From positions 1 to 64,000 of the forward strand of contig JAEUWP010000375.1 in NCBI GenBank assembly GCA_018524725.1: 64,000 nt of DNA. Direction: 5' to 3'. Below the pieces are notes generated by a model that ran no database searches, was not told the DNA's origin, and saw only the letters and a list, made by a program, of their open reading frames with translations. Position numbers and translations under genes: made by a program. Positions 11,550-22,217 of the stretch are shown piece after piece (the stretch's first letter is position 1; every line of letters starts with the position of its first letter). This DNA is from Podaxis mareebaensis (taxonomy: Eukaryota; Basidiomycota; Agaricomycetes; Agaricales; Agaricaceae).

Positions 11550-12240
11550 TTACTTTAACTTGCGAGATTTGCCGCTACGGTTCCGCTTCCCAACCGTTGA
11601 AGATGTAGTCACATTTGCCAATATGCTTTCCATCCCCGCAGCAGAATTGCCCTCATACACCTGAGCCCGATCGTGGTTATTCCAAGGACCATCCGCCAGC
11701 GGTTCGTCAGCCGCACGCCCAAAGATCTTGCTGCTCGGCCCCTCAGTCAAAGCCGTGCCAGTACCCATCATACCCTTCATCAACGCGTCGATATCGTTCG
11801 TCGACGGACGCGTCTCCAATCCCACCTGCGAGCCACGCAACAACGTCTGCTCAAACAGCTCATCCTCTTCCAGCTGCTGAATCTTTGCTCGCAAGTTCTT
11901 TAGTATCTTCTCCACCATAGCTATGAACGTTCGTCAGTATCTTAGTTCGTTCCCGCAAGGAACCAGGTAACGCACCATTCTCTTCGTCCTTGTTCTCCGT
12001 CCTGGGAATCAACGGACTCTCATTAGCCTCTTCCTCCTCCTTCCTCGGCTTATCCAGGTCCAACTTTGCAAGCCACTTCTTCTCAAACGCGACTTGCGAA
12101 ATCTGGTGTTCAGAATCCGAATATGAAGTTTGGTCAGGCCCGTATGTCGTTCCCACAGAACTTGCAGGAGAAGGTGCGCGTAGTACTGGGGGTGCATACT
12201 CTGGGTGGTGATACGGATGGACGAAGTGATGTGAAGACAT
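11550..12240 (-). CDS. Conserved-looking coiled-coil protein of unknown function
   Basis: Two exons, 12240-11976 and 11920-11550, joined over a 55-nt intron with donor gtgcgt and acceptor catag. The spliced product has 211 residues. The N-terminal third is low-complexity (His/Pro/Ser), followed by a charged stretch FEKKWLAKLDLDKPRKEEEE. Across the splice junction comes a strong coiled-coil, MVEKILKNLRAKIQQLEEDE. The tail is basic (GKRNRSGKSRKLK) and could serve as a nuclear signal. I do not recognise the family. It converges with the BTB gene at 10207, 66 bp apart. Confidence 0.7.
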
Positions 12241-12343
12241 TCAAATGAAATGTAGTTGGAAACCAGGTTGAATTGACACAAACAGAGAAAGTGAATGACG
12301 GAAAATTGCGGACGGAAAGAGGTAGAAAATAAAGGAAGCATGT

Positions 12344-12427
12344 GGCGTTATAGTGTAGTGGTTATCACTCGGGATTTTGATTTCTTCAAGCATTCCCGAA
12401 ACCCAGGTTCGAACCCTGGTAACGCCT
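12344..12427 (+). tRNA. tRNA-Gln(TTG) with a 12-nt intron
   Basis: The acceptor stem GGCGTTA pairs perfectly with TAACGCC. The D-arm/A-box TAGTGTAGTGG, anticodon stem CGGGA/TCCCG, anticodon TTG in the loop TTTTGA.T, and T-arm with B-box GGTTCGAACCC are all present. A 12-nt intron (tttcttcaagca) sits after position 37, the canonical place. The gene is expressed by RNA polymerase III from its internal boxes. Confidence 0.93.
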
Positions 12428-12665
12428 TGCATCGAGGCGGATCAATTTTTGCTCCAGTCAAGGACGACTGATGCCCACACTCGAATGGAGCCACAGCAAT
12501 CAGGAGAGAACTCCAATGGTACACAATTCCTAGAAAAAAAACGATGTCATGGAAGTGTGGATCTATGACGTCACAAGTGGTTTCAGAGCTCTCGGTAGTT
12601 ATGGTCAAAGGGTACATAAGCTGGTTCAGCTATCGAGTTCTTCAGACCGGTACACAACTCTCACC

Positions 12666-13177
12666 ATGCAGTCTAACGTTGGAGATCCACGCATTTATGA
12701 AGCTGGGGATCAGAGGTGCGCCGTTTCCCCCTTGTCCCTAATTCTAGCAAACCCTAAACGTTTCTTGTTACCGGTTCACAGATATCCCAAAACCACACGT
12801 CCTGAGGAAGGATCTAGGGAGCAACGGGAGCGATTCGCACACGGTCCCGGTCCTGCGCACTTCAACCTCGATTCCAAGTACGTTGCTCTCCTACCTCTCC
12901 CACCTTCCCTCCACATCGCCTCTTACCGGCCAAACAATCACTTTCGAAAAGTGGAAACTAACGATAGCAAATAAACAGAGACCAGCGCACTATTGCGAAC
13001 AAGCTAAGTTCTGAAGAGAAACGCGAACTCCAGATCGAGGAGAACACGCGGACCGTGAAGGATCCATTGAAACCGGCTATGGATCATGGGAATAAGCCAT
13101 CCAGAGGTGCGATGGTTGACGCCGAGTTGCAAAAAGAGGACGAAGAGCAGTTGAGGAAGAAGGGCAAGATCGACTAG
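12666..13177 (+). CDS. Small hydrophilic protein, unknown function
   Basis: Three exons: 12666-12715, 12782-12877 and 12979-13177, all with GT-AG borders and matching phases. The product has about 114 residues, starts MQSNVGDPRIYEAGDQR and ends EEQLRKKGKID. It is strongly charged, has no hydrophobic segment, and looks like an intrinsically disordered, heat-stable type of protein (HGNKPSRGAMVDAELQKEDE). A decayed copy of its third exon lies at 14939-15106, so the gene took part in the local duplications. No function can be assigned. Confidence 0.7.
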
Positions 13178-14160
13178 TGGCAGAATTTCGCTGGTGGCGG
13201 TGGCTGGAGGTACTAGAATACATAGTAAATGCACTTATTTGAATTGGACGCCCAGTACAGGGACGCTGACATTCAGTAATTACGGTACGCTTGATGTCAC
13301 ATGCTCTAATCGGAATTGAAACAAGTGGAAATTATAGACGTAATGCCACTAAATACTTGCGACTAAGCATCCACTGACCACTAGAAGAAAACAATTTAGA
13401 TGCTGTCAGAGGTGTTGCTTGTCTATCATAAATCTCACCATCCTTCGTTGAGTTGGAGTGGCCCCGAAACAATCCACTGGTGGTACTGATAAGGGCTAGA
13501 TGAAGAATGTGCACTATGCCTTGACCTTTGCTCTCACTACTGAAGTCTGGTGGGACAATTGTGCATTGTGAGAATCACACATAATTAACAATTTCCTCGT
13601 CATAAGAATCTAAATCAGTCATGATATACATGTTGCCCAGTAGTGGCCTTTAGGCCAAAGCTACTAATCACATCATCTGCCCTGGTGAAGTTTCCTTTCA
13701 TTTCAGGTGCATGACTAAATGACTAAAATCATACTAGCCTGCCAGGTGGTCCATGTTTATGAATGTCAATATTAGTTCTGGTTTTCTTGTATATTGTAAT
13801 TTTCATTCTTCTGTCAAAATCTTATTGTCCTGATACTCCTTGACAGGAAATTATGCCAGGGTAATACCCAGTGTAGGCACGGAATAGCATTCAAAGTCAT
13901 CTATCATGGTGAGTTAGTATGGAGGTTCATTTTGAATAATTGTCTAAGCTGATTAGTCCAACATACACTGAGTTTATTGGAGTAACTTCAACAGCATTTC
14001 TAACATTCTTGCTACTGGCCACCTGTACCAATAACTGTTAAATGCTCAGTGTTGGAGTATACATGGAGGTGTACTACTCAAGTTACTAACAAGTCCCAAT
14101 GTTCAACATTCAACTACAACACTGAGATTCACACTCAGACTCAGACTCATATGCACAAAT
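13178..14160. other. Intergenic, passing into the CpG-free island
   Basis: No gene is supported. CpG dinucleotides are normal at the left but disappear from about 13640 onward; the last one is near 13880. The sequence shortly before 14161 resembles the 5' flank of the related pseudogene at 22218. Confidence 0.5.
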
Positions 14161-14742
14161 ATGCATCTTCTCTCTCTTGTTGCCCTCTGTGCAGCTTTTG
14201 TTGCACCCATCAATGTGGTACACCTAAATTCCCCATACCTCTGGACTGGTGGACTGACTTTAATGTCTGTTGTTCTAAAAGCAACTGCTTGTGCTACAGG
14301 ATGTAACTGTGCCATTCTGTTCTGGTGTGCATGGAATGGAGCTGTCATGGATCACTTCTACACAACCAACACCACCAAGATGACTAGAGCCATCAGAACC
14401 TTTGGGTATGACTTGGAGGGCTACACTGGCCTTATTTTCCTCATGTAGATCACCAGAATAGTAGGTCTCTACTGTGCTTGGCATAATCCATCCAATAACT
14501 ATTTCTATACCATGTCTGAATCTGAATTCAGAACTGCTATTAAAAGAGTTGGCTACATTGGTGAAAGAATTGAGGGTTATGTGTTCCTGAAGCAACAATG
14601 CAGGGCTATTCCACTCTATCACTTGCACAACACAAGAGTGATCAACCACTTCTATACCATAAGTGCTACTGAATGAGACACTGCTATTCAGAGGTTTAGT
14701 TATGTAGGTGAAGGAATTATGGAGTATGTCTTGCCACTGTAA
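14161..14742 (+). pseudogene. Decayed secreted DUF5648-type gene (copy A)
   Basis: The reading frame starts MHLLSLVALCAAFVAPI, a signal peptide like that of the copy at 22218, followed by three repeats containing DHFYTTNTTKMTRAIRTFGY, YFYTMSESEFRTAIKRVGY and NHFYTISATE. Stops interrupt the frame at 14446 (TAG) and in the third repeat (TGA after SATE). There is no CpG in the sequence. The block order and spacing match the intact gene at 47547-48194, its closest live relative. Confidence 0.85.
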
Positions 14743-14918
14743 AAGGGTCACAGTTCAGAATGATTAGTATATGTACTTATATCTGTAACATTTTGAAGTA
14801 GTAAAGAAAGTGTTTCAAGTAGGGAGAAAATCTGAGAAATAGTTCAAATACTTTCCCCAATGTGTGAGTATTGGGAATTTGAAGTGAGATGACAACAATA
14901 GTTGAGCAGAGACAAATA

Positions 14919-14940
14919 CCCCCCCCCCCCTTTTTTTTTT
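14919..14940. repeat. C12-T10 homopolymer junction
   Basis: Twelve C followed directly by ten T, sitting just before the duplicated exon fragment at 14939. It may mark a replication-slippage or insertion joint. No function is implied. Confidence 0.8.
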
Positions 14941-15106
14941 GAAAAAGCTTGGCACTGAGGAAGTAGATGAGTATCAGGTTGATGAGAGTAGGCAGACTGT
15001 GAGGAACCCAACAAAGCCTATTAAGAATCATGGGAACAGGCCACTCCAAAAACAGGATGATCTTGAAAAAGAAAGACAAGATTGGCTAAGGAAAAGAGGT
15101 ATCTTG
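14939..15106 (+). pseudogene. Exon-3 fragment of the small hydrophilic protein gene
   Basis: The translation KLGTEEVDEYQVDESRQTVR followed by NPTKPIKNHGNRP and WLRKRG aligns with exon 3 of the gene at 12666 (KLSSEEKRELQIEENTRTVK, DPLKPAMDHGNKPSRG, LRKKG). Exons 1 and 2 are not found upstream. It is a dead fragment in the CpG-free island and shows that the duplication included neighbours of the DUF5648-type genes. Confidence 0.75.
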
Positions 15107-15289
15107 GTAATAGTGATAGTAGTGCACATTATATTATCTAATACACATGGTCTATGACAATTCCCTTGGCACAGTAATGTGACTTGCTGATTAGTGATTC
15201 TGAATTCTAGTAAGGTAGCTACCTATACTGTAGTATGATTCTGAGTCCAGCAAGGTTAAGGTTATGGTACTTGGGTTGAAGAAAATAAA

Positions 15290-16760
15290 GTTGTGTGGCT
15301 ATACAGGTGAGTGTGACTAAGTTATATGTATAATGGTGACAGTGCACTAGTGGCCCTGAGTGTATTTCTGTGTATACTGGCTGTAGTGCCTTGCCAACTT
15401 CCCTTGATGAACTTGTCTGACCTTTATTATTTTTGCTCTTTCTATCCATCTCTCTATGTCTAAGTGCACATTGAAATGTAGGTGCCATGCCAAAAGGTGC
15501 TAGATTCCACCTAGGATCATTTTACACTGCAAAGTTTGCAGTAGAGTAGCATGGACTCTATCAACCCAGCACCACAATTGAAAGATCTTCAAGGTGTTGA
15601 TTTTCATACTTTCTGAACTATTTCTGCAGTGTCTCCTAGCATTCTTCATCTTTATCCTCCCCTGAGCCTGGAAATATTCTTGGATTTTCAGATTGGTATT
15701 TGTGAGTTTTCTATATATATACCTCCTGCCTGGTGTAGTTTATGTTGTTGATGGGTCCCAAAATACATGTTTCAGCTCATAGATCTACTTGACAATGCTT
15801 GCCATACTCCTAAAGTTAGCACCAAGAGCAGTGAAACCCCCATTCACAGATACAACAAAATTATGATTATCCCTTAGTCTTTGACATCTCATGAACTTGC
15901 TGTTAATTATTATAGCCTTCAGACAAGGTGTACACTTACATGAACTTTTGGTTCATGTGTTCACAACCATACTGTACAAATCCAAATTTTTGCTCATTTA
16001 GCCTGGATTCACCATCACCTTCATCAGATTGGGATCAGTGTTATTTCTCAGCAGAATTTGCAGGAAGACCATTATAATCACAAGACACTCCTGAAAACCA
16101 CTAACTGTTGCTAAAGTGATAGTGATATATTATTTTTTTATTTTCAAAGCACATGGACACTAATGAAGCAGAAATAGAAATGAAACTTGTAGGAATTGCT
16201 TCTTGTTCTATGACATACAGGATGCTCTAGTTCTTTGAGTATTTAACATGAACTGGACAATAAACTTTCACTCACAACCCAGTCCAGCATATGTTTCAAG
16301 CTTTCCCTCATTTCTCTCTACTTGGCATCTATTGTGGTAGCTACTGCTATATCCAACAGTAGCTCTTACTATAGTGGATATGGTACTTCTGGGACTAGTT
16401 CTACTAGAGCCTCACTTATCTGGAGTTATCCACCCAGGACCTCAGTCTTCTAGTATCTCTCACAGAGGATCTTAATCCACTGGTTTCTCTGTTGGAGGAG
16501 GATACCAGCCTTCAGGTATTTCTCATGGCACTGGCACCTCCAGTGGGAAAGGGGCTTATACTGTGGCTATAGTCACTGTAATATTTGAGCTGGGACTGAC
16601 TGAGCCAGTGACAACTACTAAGTTGGTAGTCACCCTTCCTCTGCCTTTGCCACTGCCACTACCACTGCCTCCTTCACCACTGCCTCCTCCTCCACCACTA
16701 CCTCCCCCACCTCCTCCTCCCCTACTAGTGAGTTTGATAACCTATACTGAGAAGATCAGT
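15290..16760 (+). repeat. Direct duplication, left copy
   Basis: This stretch aligns with 20340-21760: shared landmarks include the gtgtggct start, the AAAGGTGCTA block near 15496 and 20570, the CTTTCAAG..GTTTTCTA.ATAT segment, and the 5' part of the DUF5648-type copy B gene. Both copies are CpG-free and diverged, so the duplication is old. Confidence 0.75.
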
Positions 16761-16804
16761 CTATTCATTTACCACACTTTCTAGCCAGATCCATGTATGT
16801 AGGC

Positions 16805-18179
16805 TGTTATGAACCAGTCTGGTACCTCCCACTGCAACATCATTTATCATGCCTTAGTCCACGAGCTTGGACTCCCCAATGCCTCCCGTTCCACCACTCA
16901 AGATATGGGTATACCAACTGAAGGCTCAACCTGCTACTGCAACGAAGCTTTCGCCAATCGTCGCCTTCCTGGCCACGCATCCCTATTCTCTGAAGACTGG
17001 CCAACACCTGGACCACTCTTCTACGAGACCGACCGCATGATGACAGAAATATTACGCATCGCTTGGGAGAACGCTCCCTTCACTCACGTCTTTGATCCCG
17101 ACAGGTTGTATGTCCAAACAATCCATAACAACTTTGACTCCGCCTGGGCCCATGGCTGGAAGATGATTCCTTACGCCGGAGAACCCATAGTATTCCTTCA
17201 TCCCTACATGATGTATCCGCCCGAGGTCGTCCCACATATCATCAAATATGAAGTCGCCCACGGATTCTACTTCCGAGAAGTAGAAGTCTACCATGTCAAT
17301 CCTAACTCCGATGAACCTCCGGCCATCCCTCCCCGTCGTACTCAGCTTCCGCCCCTCCGCAGTGTTGACTCCAACGTTCCAGGTATCAACGAGTCAAACC
17401 CAGAAGAACCCATCAGCGATCCCCCTCCATATCCACTGCCATACATCACTGGCGATATATTGTCATCATCGTCATCGTCCCCGCACCACAGCCTCATCTT
17501 CCTCCATGAAGATTCTCCTGACTCGTTGCCTTCGACTGGCAACTTCCCTATTCCCAGTTCTGCCTCGTCTCCTGACTCCTACTCATCCGACTCTTCTAAC
17601 GGACGCCTTCACCCTGATATGGACTTGTAATATAACCAGTAAATAGTTTCTCTTCTATCTAACTACAGACACTTCGCCTCGTATTCCCATATCCCACCTG
17701 AACTCTATCTCGATCAGTTTCCTTAGTTAATTAGTTTCCCTTCAGATCTCTGTTTCTATTCCTGTCTTAGTTCTATTCTTGTCTCGCTCCGCTCCGTAGT
17801 TATGCTTCTATTGACTCTCGGACTCGTAGCTCTACTTCATCATAGTTACCGGAATTGGACTTAGAAGTAAAGCTTAAATAGCCGCTCATGTACTGGAAGC
17901 GCAAGCTTCCTATATTCTAAAATCTCAAGTCTCAAGTTATTGCTTACCTTGAACTTCTGATTGACGTTAGCTCACGATCAGTGTGGTAGTAAACGTTCTA
18001 TTGGTCATACTCTCGACTTATAGATGTTCGACCTCCTGAGTGTACTTAATTGGACACTTGCCTCGCCACCTTCTTATCGTGATCCTTCTTGCTAGATCCT
18101 AGCGCCTCTGCGAACCATCTAGTGAGATAGCCACCCCCTAGCAAAGCTTAGGCGACCAGTGATAAGGACCAACCTAACA
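16805..18179 (-). mobile_element. Solo LTR A (1375 bp)
   Basis: Ends are TGTTATG...CCTAACA (TG..CA, with TGTTA/TAACA inverted tips). The 5-bp direct repeat TAGGC flanks it on both sides (16800-16804 and 18180-18184), the hallmark of LTR-retrotransposon integration. A TATTTAAG promoter-like box (minus strand, near 17876) sets the likely LTR orientation to minus. No internal retroelement domain is present, so it is a solo LTR left by recombination. It is rich in CpG although its surroundings have none, so it is young. A 273-codon ORF runs antisense to the LTR. Confidence 0.85.
16809..17630 (+). CDS. Antisense ORF inside LTR A, unknown protein
   Basis: A 273-residue ORF whose ATG lies 4 bp inside the LTR tip. 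It begins MNQSGTSHCNIIYHALVHEL. The middle is rich in aromatic and His residues (IAWENAPFTHVFDPDRLYVQ, HPYMMYPPEVVPHIIKYEVA). The C-terminal third is Pro/Ser-rich and acidic, ending HPDMDL. No family is recognised. The same ORF is open in LTR B in a diverged sequence, with most differences conservative. It may be an accessory gene of the retroelement, or a captured gene. Confidence 0.5.
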   Translation: MNQSGTSHCNIIYHALVHELGLPNASRSTTQDMGIPTEGSTCYCNEAFANRRLPGHASLFSEDWPTPGPLFYETDRMMTEILRIAWENAPFTHVFDPDRLYVQTIHNNFDSAWAHGWKMIPYAGEPIVFLHPYMMYPPEVVPHIIKYEVAHGFYFREVEVYHVNPNSDEPPAIPPRRTQLPPLRSVDSNVPGINESNPEEPISDPPPYPLPYITGDILSSSSSSPHHSLIFLHEDSPDSLPSTGNFPIPSSASSPDSYSSDSSNGRLHPDMDL

Positions 18180-18753
18180 TAGGCTCATGCACAGGCAGTT
18201 CCTTTGCTGCATGCATACAATACCACATGGACTGATCACTTTTACATCCCCAGTACTCAAGACATGAACAATACTATTGCATTAGGATACAGCCTTGAGG
18301 GTTCTCCCAGTCTTGTCTTTGCCAATCAAGTCCCAGGGTTGACTTCCTTTTTCTATACTATCAATGACCAATGCTATGACCACTTCTACACTACCTCTCT
18401 GTCCAACCTGGCTGTTGCTGTGGGACAGCTCAGATATCTCCAGGAGAACAATATAGGCTTCTTGTATCCCATTCCTTAGTATGGAGCTATTCCACTCTTC
18501 TATTTAGTCAATGACTAAGTACACAACTATTTCTATACATCTTCTCCCACAGAAAGGAATGGTACTACTGCTGCAGGGTATCATTGTGAAGGCATTGCTG
18601 GGTATATTTTATCTAACTGACCAATAGGTAGCCTATCTGTCAGGTAGTCTGCTATTATAGATAGTAGTTATTTTCTTGGACTCATGTGATTTATAGTGTT
18701 TTACTCTCTTGTTAACATGTTCTGATACTTCTTGAGTGATATTTGCCAGCAGC

Positions 18754-20120
18754 TGTTAGGCTGGTCCTTATCACTGGTCACCTAAGCTTTGCTAGGGGGT
18801 GGCTATCTCACTAGGTGGTTTGCAGAGGAGCTAGGATCTAGCAAGAAGGATCACGGTAAGTAGGTGGTGAGGCAAGTGTCCAATTAAGCACACTCAGAGG
18901 TCGAACATCTATCAGTCGAGAGTATGACCAATAGAGAGTTTACTACCACACTGATTATGAACTAATGTCAATCCAGAGATAAAGCGAAAGCAATATTCTG
19001 AATTTAAGAATATAGGAAGCTTGTGCTTCCAGTACATGAGCAGCTATTTAAGCTTTACTTCTAAGGTCCAGATCTGGTAACTATGACAAAGTAAGGCTAT
19101 GAGTCCAAGAGTCAATAGAAGCATAACTATGGAGTGGAGTGGAATGGGAATAGAAACTAGACAAGAACAAGACAAGAAAGGAAACTAACTAAGTAAGGAA
19201 ATAATTCAGGTCTGAGTTCATCTGAGATACAGGAATACAAGACGAAGAGTCTGTAGTAGGGATACAAGAAGGGAAACTGTTAACTGGTTTTATATTACAA
19301 GTCCATGTCAGGGTGAAGGTGTCCATCAGAGGAGTTGGAGGAGTAAGAGTTGGGAGATGAAGTAGAACTGGGAACAGGGAAGTTCCCTACTGAAGGCAAT
19401 GAGTCAGGGGAGTCTTCATGGAGGAAGATGAGGCTGCAGTGTGGGAACGATGACAATGATGATGATATGTCAGCAGTGACATATGGCAGTGGATATGGAG
19501 GAGGATCACTGATGGGTTCTTCTGGGTTTGACTCATCAATACCTGGAACATTGGAGTCGATGCTGTGGAGGGGCAGAAGCTGAGTACAATGGGGAGGGAT
19601 GGCCAGAGGTTCATCAGAGTTAGGATCGACACAATAGACTTCTACTTCTCGAAAGTAGAATCCATGGGCAACTTTGTATTTGATAATATGCAGGACAACT
19701 TCGGATGGATACATCATGTAGGGATGGAGGAATACAATGGGTTCCCTAGTGTAAGGGATCATCTTCCAACCATAGGCCCAGGCAGAATCAAAGTTGTTAT
19801 AGATCATTTGGACGTACAACCCATTGGGATCGAAGACATGAGTGAAGGGAGTATTCTCCCAGGCAATGTGTAATATTTCTGTCATCATGCAGTTGGTTTC
19901 ATAGAAGATTGGTCCAGACATTGGCCAGTCTTCAGAGAATAGAGAGGTGTGGCCAGGAAGGCAATGATTGGCGAAAGCTTCATTGCAGTAGCGAGTTGAG
20001 TCTTCAGTTGGTATACTTGTATCTTGAGTGGTAGAATGGGAGGCATTGGGGAGTCCAAGCTCATGGACTAGTGTGTGATAGATGATGTTGTGGTGGGTGG
20101 TACCAGGCTGGTTCATAACA
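18754..20120 (+). mobile_element. Solo LTR B (1367 bp), inverted relative to LTR A
   Basis: Ends TGTTAGG...CATAACA with the 5-bp target duplication GCAGC at 18749-18753 and 20121-20125. It aligns along its whole length with the reverse complement of LTR A. It has fewer CpG than LTR A, so it inserted earlier or has been methylated longer. It lies ~130 bp after the copy B pseudogene, and the flanking sequence TGCCAGCAG / CAGTGCCCAATAT is continuous in the related site at 21950. Confidence 0.85.
19295..20116 (-). CDS. Antisense ORF inside LTR B, unknown protein
   Basis: The counterpart of the ORF at 16809. It starts MNQPGTTHHNIIYHTLVHEL four bases from the LTR tip and ends HLHPDMDL. An ATG 18 bp further upstream lies outside the element and is unlikely to be the native start. 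The frame is open over 273 codons in spite of extensive C-to-T and G-to-A change (for example Arg to His and Ala to Thr replacements). No family recognised. Confidence 0.48.
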   Translation of the reverse strand: MNQPGTTHHNIIYHTLVHELGLPNASHSTTQDTSIPTEDSTRYCNEAFANHCLPGHTSLFSEDWPMSGPIFYETNCMMTEILHIAWENTPFTHVFDPNGLYVQMIYNNFDSAWAYGWKMIPYTREPIVFLHPYMMYPSEVVLHIIKYKVAHGFYFREVEVYCVDPNSDEPLAIPPHCTQLLPLHSIDSNVPGIDESNPEEPISDPPPYPLPYVTADISSSLSSFPHCSLIFLHEDSPDSLPSVGNFPVPSSTSSPNSYSSNSSDGHLHPDMDL

Positions 20121-20339
20121 GCAGCAGTGCCCAATATGCATATAGGATGGCATTCCAGGCTAGGAATTCATCTGTCATGCCAAGCTCAACTGCAAAGTTA
20201 TAGCTATAGCACTGATTGGCCAAATGCCAAGTTTTGCTAGTGATGTGTGAAGTCCAAAATTTTGGATCAAAATAATCATGAAGCTGGTAGGATCATGTAC
20301 TGGAAACATTTGCCTTCAGAAGGCTGGTATTGAGTGGAT

Positions 20340-21760
20340 GGGCAGGTTGTGTGGCTGTGCAGGTATACTTAGATTAAACCATGATGAAGTTATGTGTCAA
20401 ATCATATAATGGTATACCAGCAACAGAGCATATTTCTATGCATACACTACCCATATTTACAAGCCTCCTTACTAATTGGCTCTGATGAACTAGTCTGACT
20501 TTCATTATTCCTGTCCTTTCTACTCATTTTCTATGCCTAAAGCACTGTTGAAATATGGGTGTTGTATTAAAAGGTGCTAAATCCAACCTAGAACCACTTT
20601 GGTATACAGTAAACTTCACAGTTGAAGTAGCACAGACTTTGTATCAATCCAACACTACAACTGAAAGAACTTCAAGGTATCAATTCCTGTATTTTCTAGA
20701 CCATTCCCACAGTGTCTCCTGGCATTCTTTGTCTTTATCCTCCCCAAGCCTTGAAATATCCTCAGATCTTTGACATGTTAGTATCTGTAAGTTTTCTAGA
20801 ATATATGTATATATATACTTTCCTGGGTGGCATAGTGCACATCATTAATGGGTCCCAAAATACCCATTCCAGCTCACAAATTTACTCAATAACACCTACT
20901 ATAATCCTAAAATTAACACTAAAAATAATAATAACATACTATAATTGTGATTATCCCTTGCTCTTTGTTGTCTCATGAGCTTGCTGCTGATTGTTATGGG
21001 CTTCAGACAAGGTGTATATTTACTCAAATCAAGGGTTTATGCACTCACAACCATACTCAACAAAACTGGATTTTTGTTCAATGTAGATTCATCATCACTT
21101 TCATTGAATTGGGATTAGTCTTATTGTTCACATGATCTGCTGGAAGAGTGTTATGATCACAAGGTGTCCCTAGAAACCTCCAACCATTGAAGTGATTGTA
21201 ATACACTGCCTTTTGTTTCTAAAGCACATAGATGCTGATGAAGCAGAAGCAGAAGCAAAAATTGCAAGAATTACTCTACATTCTACACCATACTAGATGC
21301 TTTGCTCCTATGAGTATTTGACCTGAGCTGAACAGTAACTTCTCACTCACAGCCCAGTCTAGCATGCACTTCAAGCTTTCTCTGGCCTCCCTCTACTTGG
21401 CATCAGTTACAGTAGCCACTACTGTACCCAGCAGTAACCCATACTATGTGGGATCTGACAATCCTGAGGCTGGTTGTCCCAGTACTAACACTCAAGTGGA
21501 GCCTCATCCATCTGGGACTGTCCACCCAGGACCTCAGTCTTCTGATACTTGTCATGGAGGACCTCAATCACTAGTTCCTCTGTTGGAGGATACCAGGCTC
21601 CCAGTGTTCCTCATTGCACTGGCACTCCTGATGAGGAAGGGAATTGCACTACATCTATAGCCACTGTGATATTTGAGCTGGGACTGACTGAGCCAATGAC
21701 AACCACTGAGCCAGTAGGCACCCCTCCTCTGTCTCTTCCACCCCCCCTAGCTGCAGGGTA
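20340..21760 (+). repeat. Direct duplication, right copy
   Basis: Partner of 15290-16760. It ends in the copy B' pseudogene. A shorter repeat, 20126-20200 with 21953-22030 (GTGCCCAATAT, GGATGGCATTCCAGGC), shows that the unit was copied more than once. Confidence 0.7.
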
Positions 21761-21830
21761 TCATTATGCAGGAATTGGAGGGTATCACTACAAAGGCATT
21801 GGAGGGTAACTTTACCTAACAGACCAATAG
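21364..21830 (+). pseudogene. Decayed DUF5648-type gene (copy B') with internal deletion
   Basis: The start MHFKLSLASLYLASVTVATT is a good signal peptide and matches the live gene at 50427 (MRFNVSLVAFYLASVAAATV). The linker PGPQSSDTCHGGPQ follows. The sequence then jumps to the last few codons of the third repeat (GYHYAGIGGYHYKGIGG), so nearly the whole repeat domain has been deleted compared with 18185-18620. No CpG. Confidence 0.8.
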
Positions 21831-22217
21831 GTAGTTTATTATCAGGTAGTCTACTATTATGACAGTAGTTTTTTCTCAGACTCTTTTGTGACTTGTGGTG
21901 TTTGCTCTCTTGTTAACATGTTCTGACACTTCTTGAGTGTTATTTACTGGCAGCAGTGCCCAATATATGTGCAGGATGGCATTCCAGGCCAGGAACTCAT
22001 CTGTCATGATGGACTTATGTGGAGACCCACATCAAATATTTTGCTCTGATTGACCAGCCTGACATACCTTGGGTCTACTAGGTTGATTTCTATATGCTTT
22101 TTGATGTCTCTGCTCTCATAACAGCCTCCATCCATGCACTTAGTGTTGGAATATGTATATGCATCTGTACATCCCTAAGGTTCAAATGTTGAACTCAACC
22201 CTGGTCACTCCAGAATC

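Larger units (their letters stand above)
16289..18620 (+). pseudogene. Decayed DUF5648-type gene (copy B), split by LTR A
   Basis: The 5' part (16289-16799) matches the N-terminus and S/T/P-rich linker of the live gene at 50427; its start codon region now reads ATA-TGT. The solo LTR at 16805-18179 sits just inside exon 2. The 3' part (18185-18620) resumes with HAQAVPLLHAYNTTWTDHFY, QDMNNTIALGYSLEGSP and CYDHFYTTSLSNLAVAVGQL, matching the three repeats of 50427-51600. In-frame stops at about 18478 and 18516 show that it was dead apart from the insertion. Confidence 0.82.

Noticed and set aside
12549..12974. 141-codon plus-strand ORF
   Set aside because: It reads through two introns of the gene at 12666; exon phases of that gene support the spliced model.
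16805..20120. One large inverted-repeat (foldback) element or palindrome
   Set aside because: Each arm has its own 5-bp target duplication (TAGGC and GCAGC) and LTR-type ends, so these are two independent insertions in opposite orientation.
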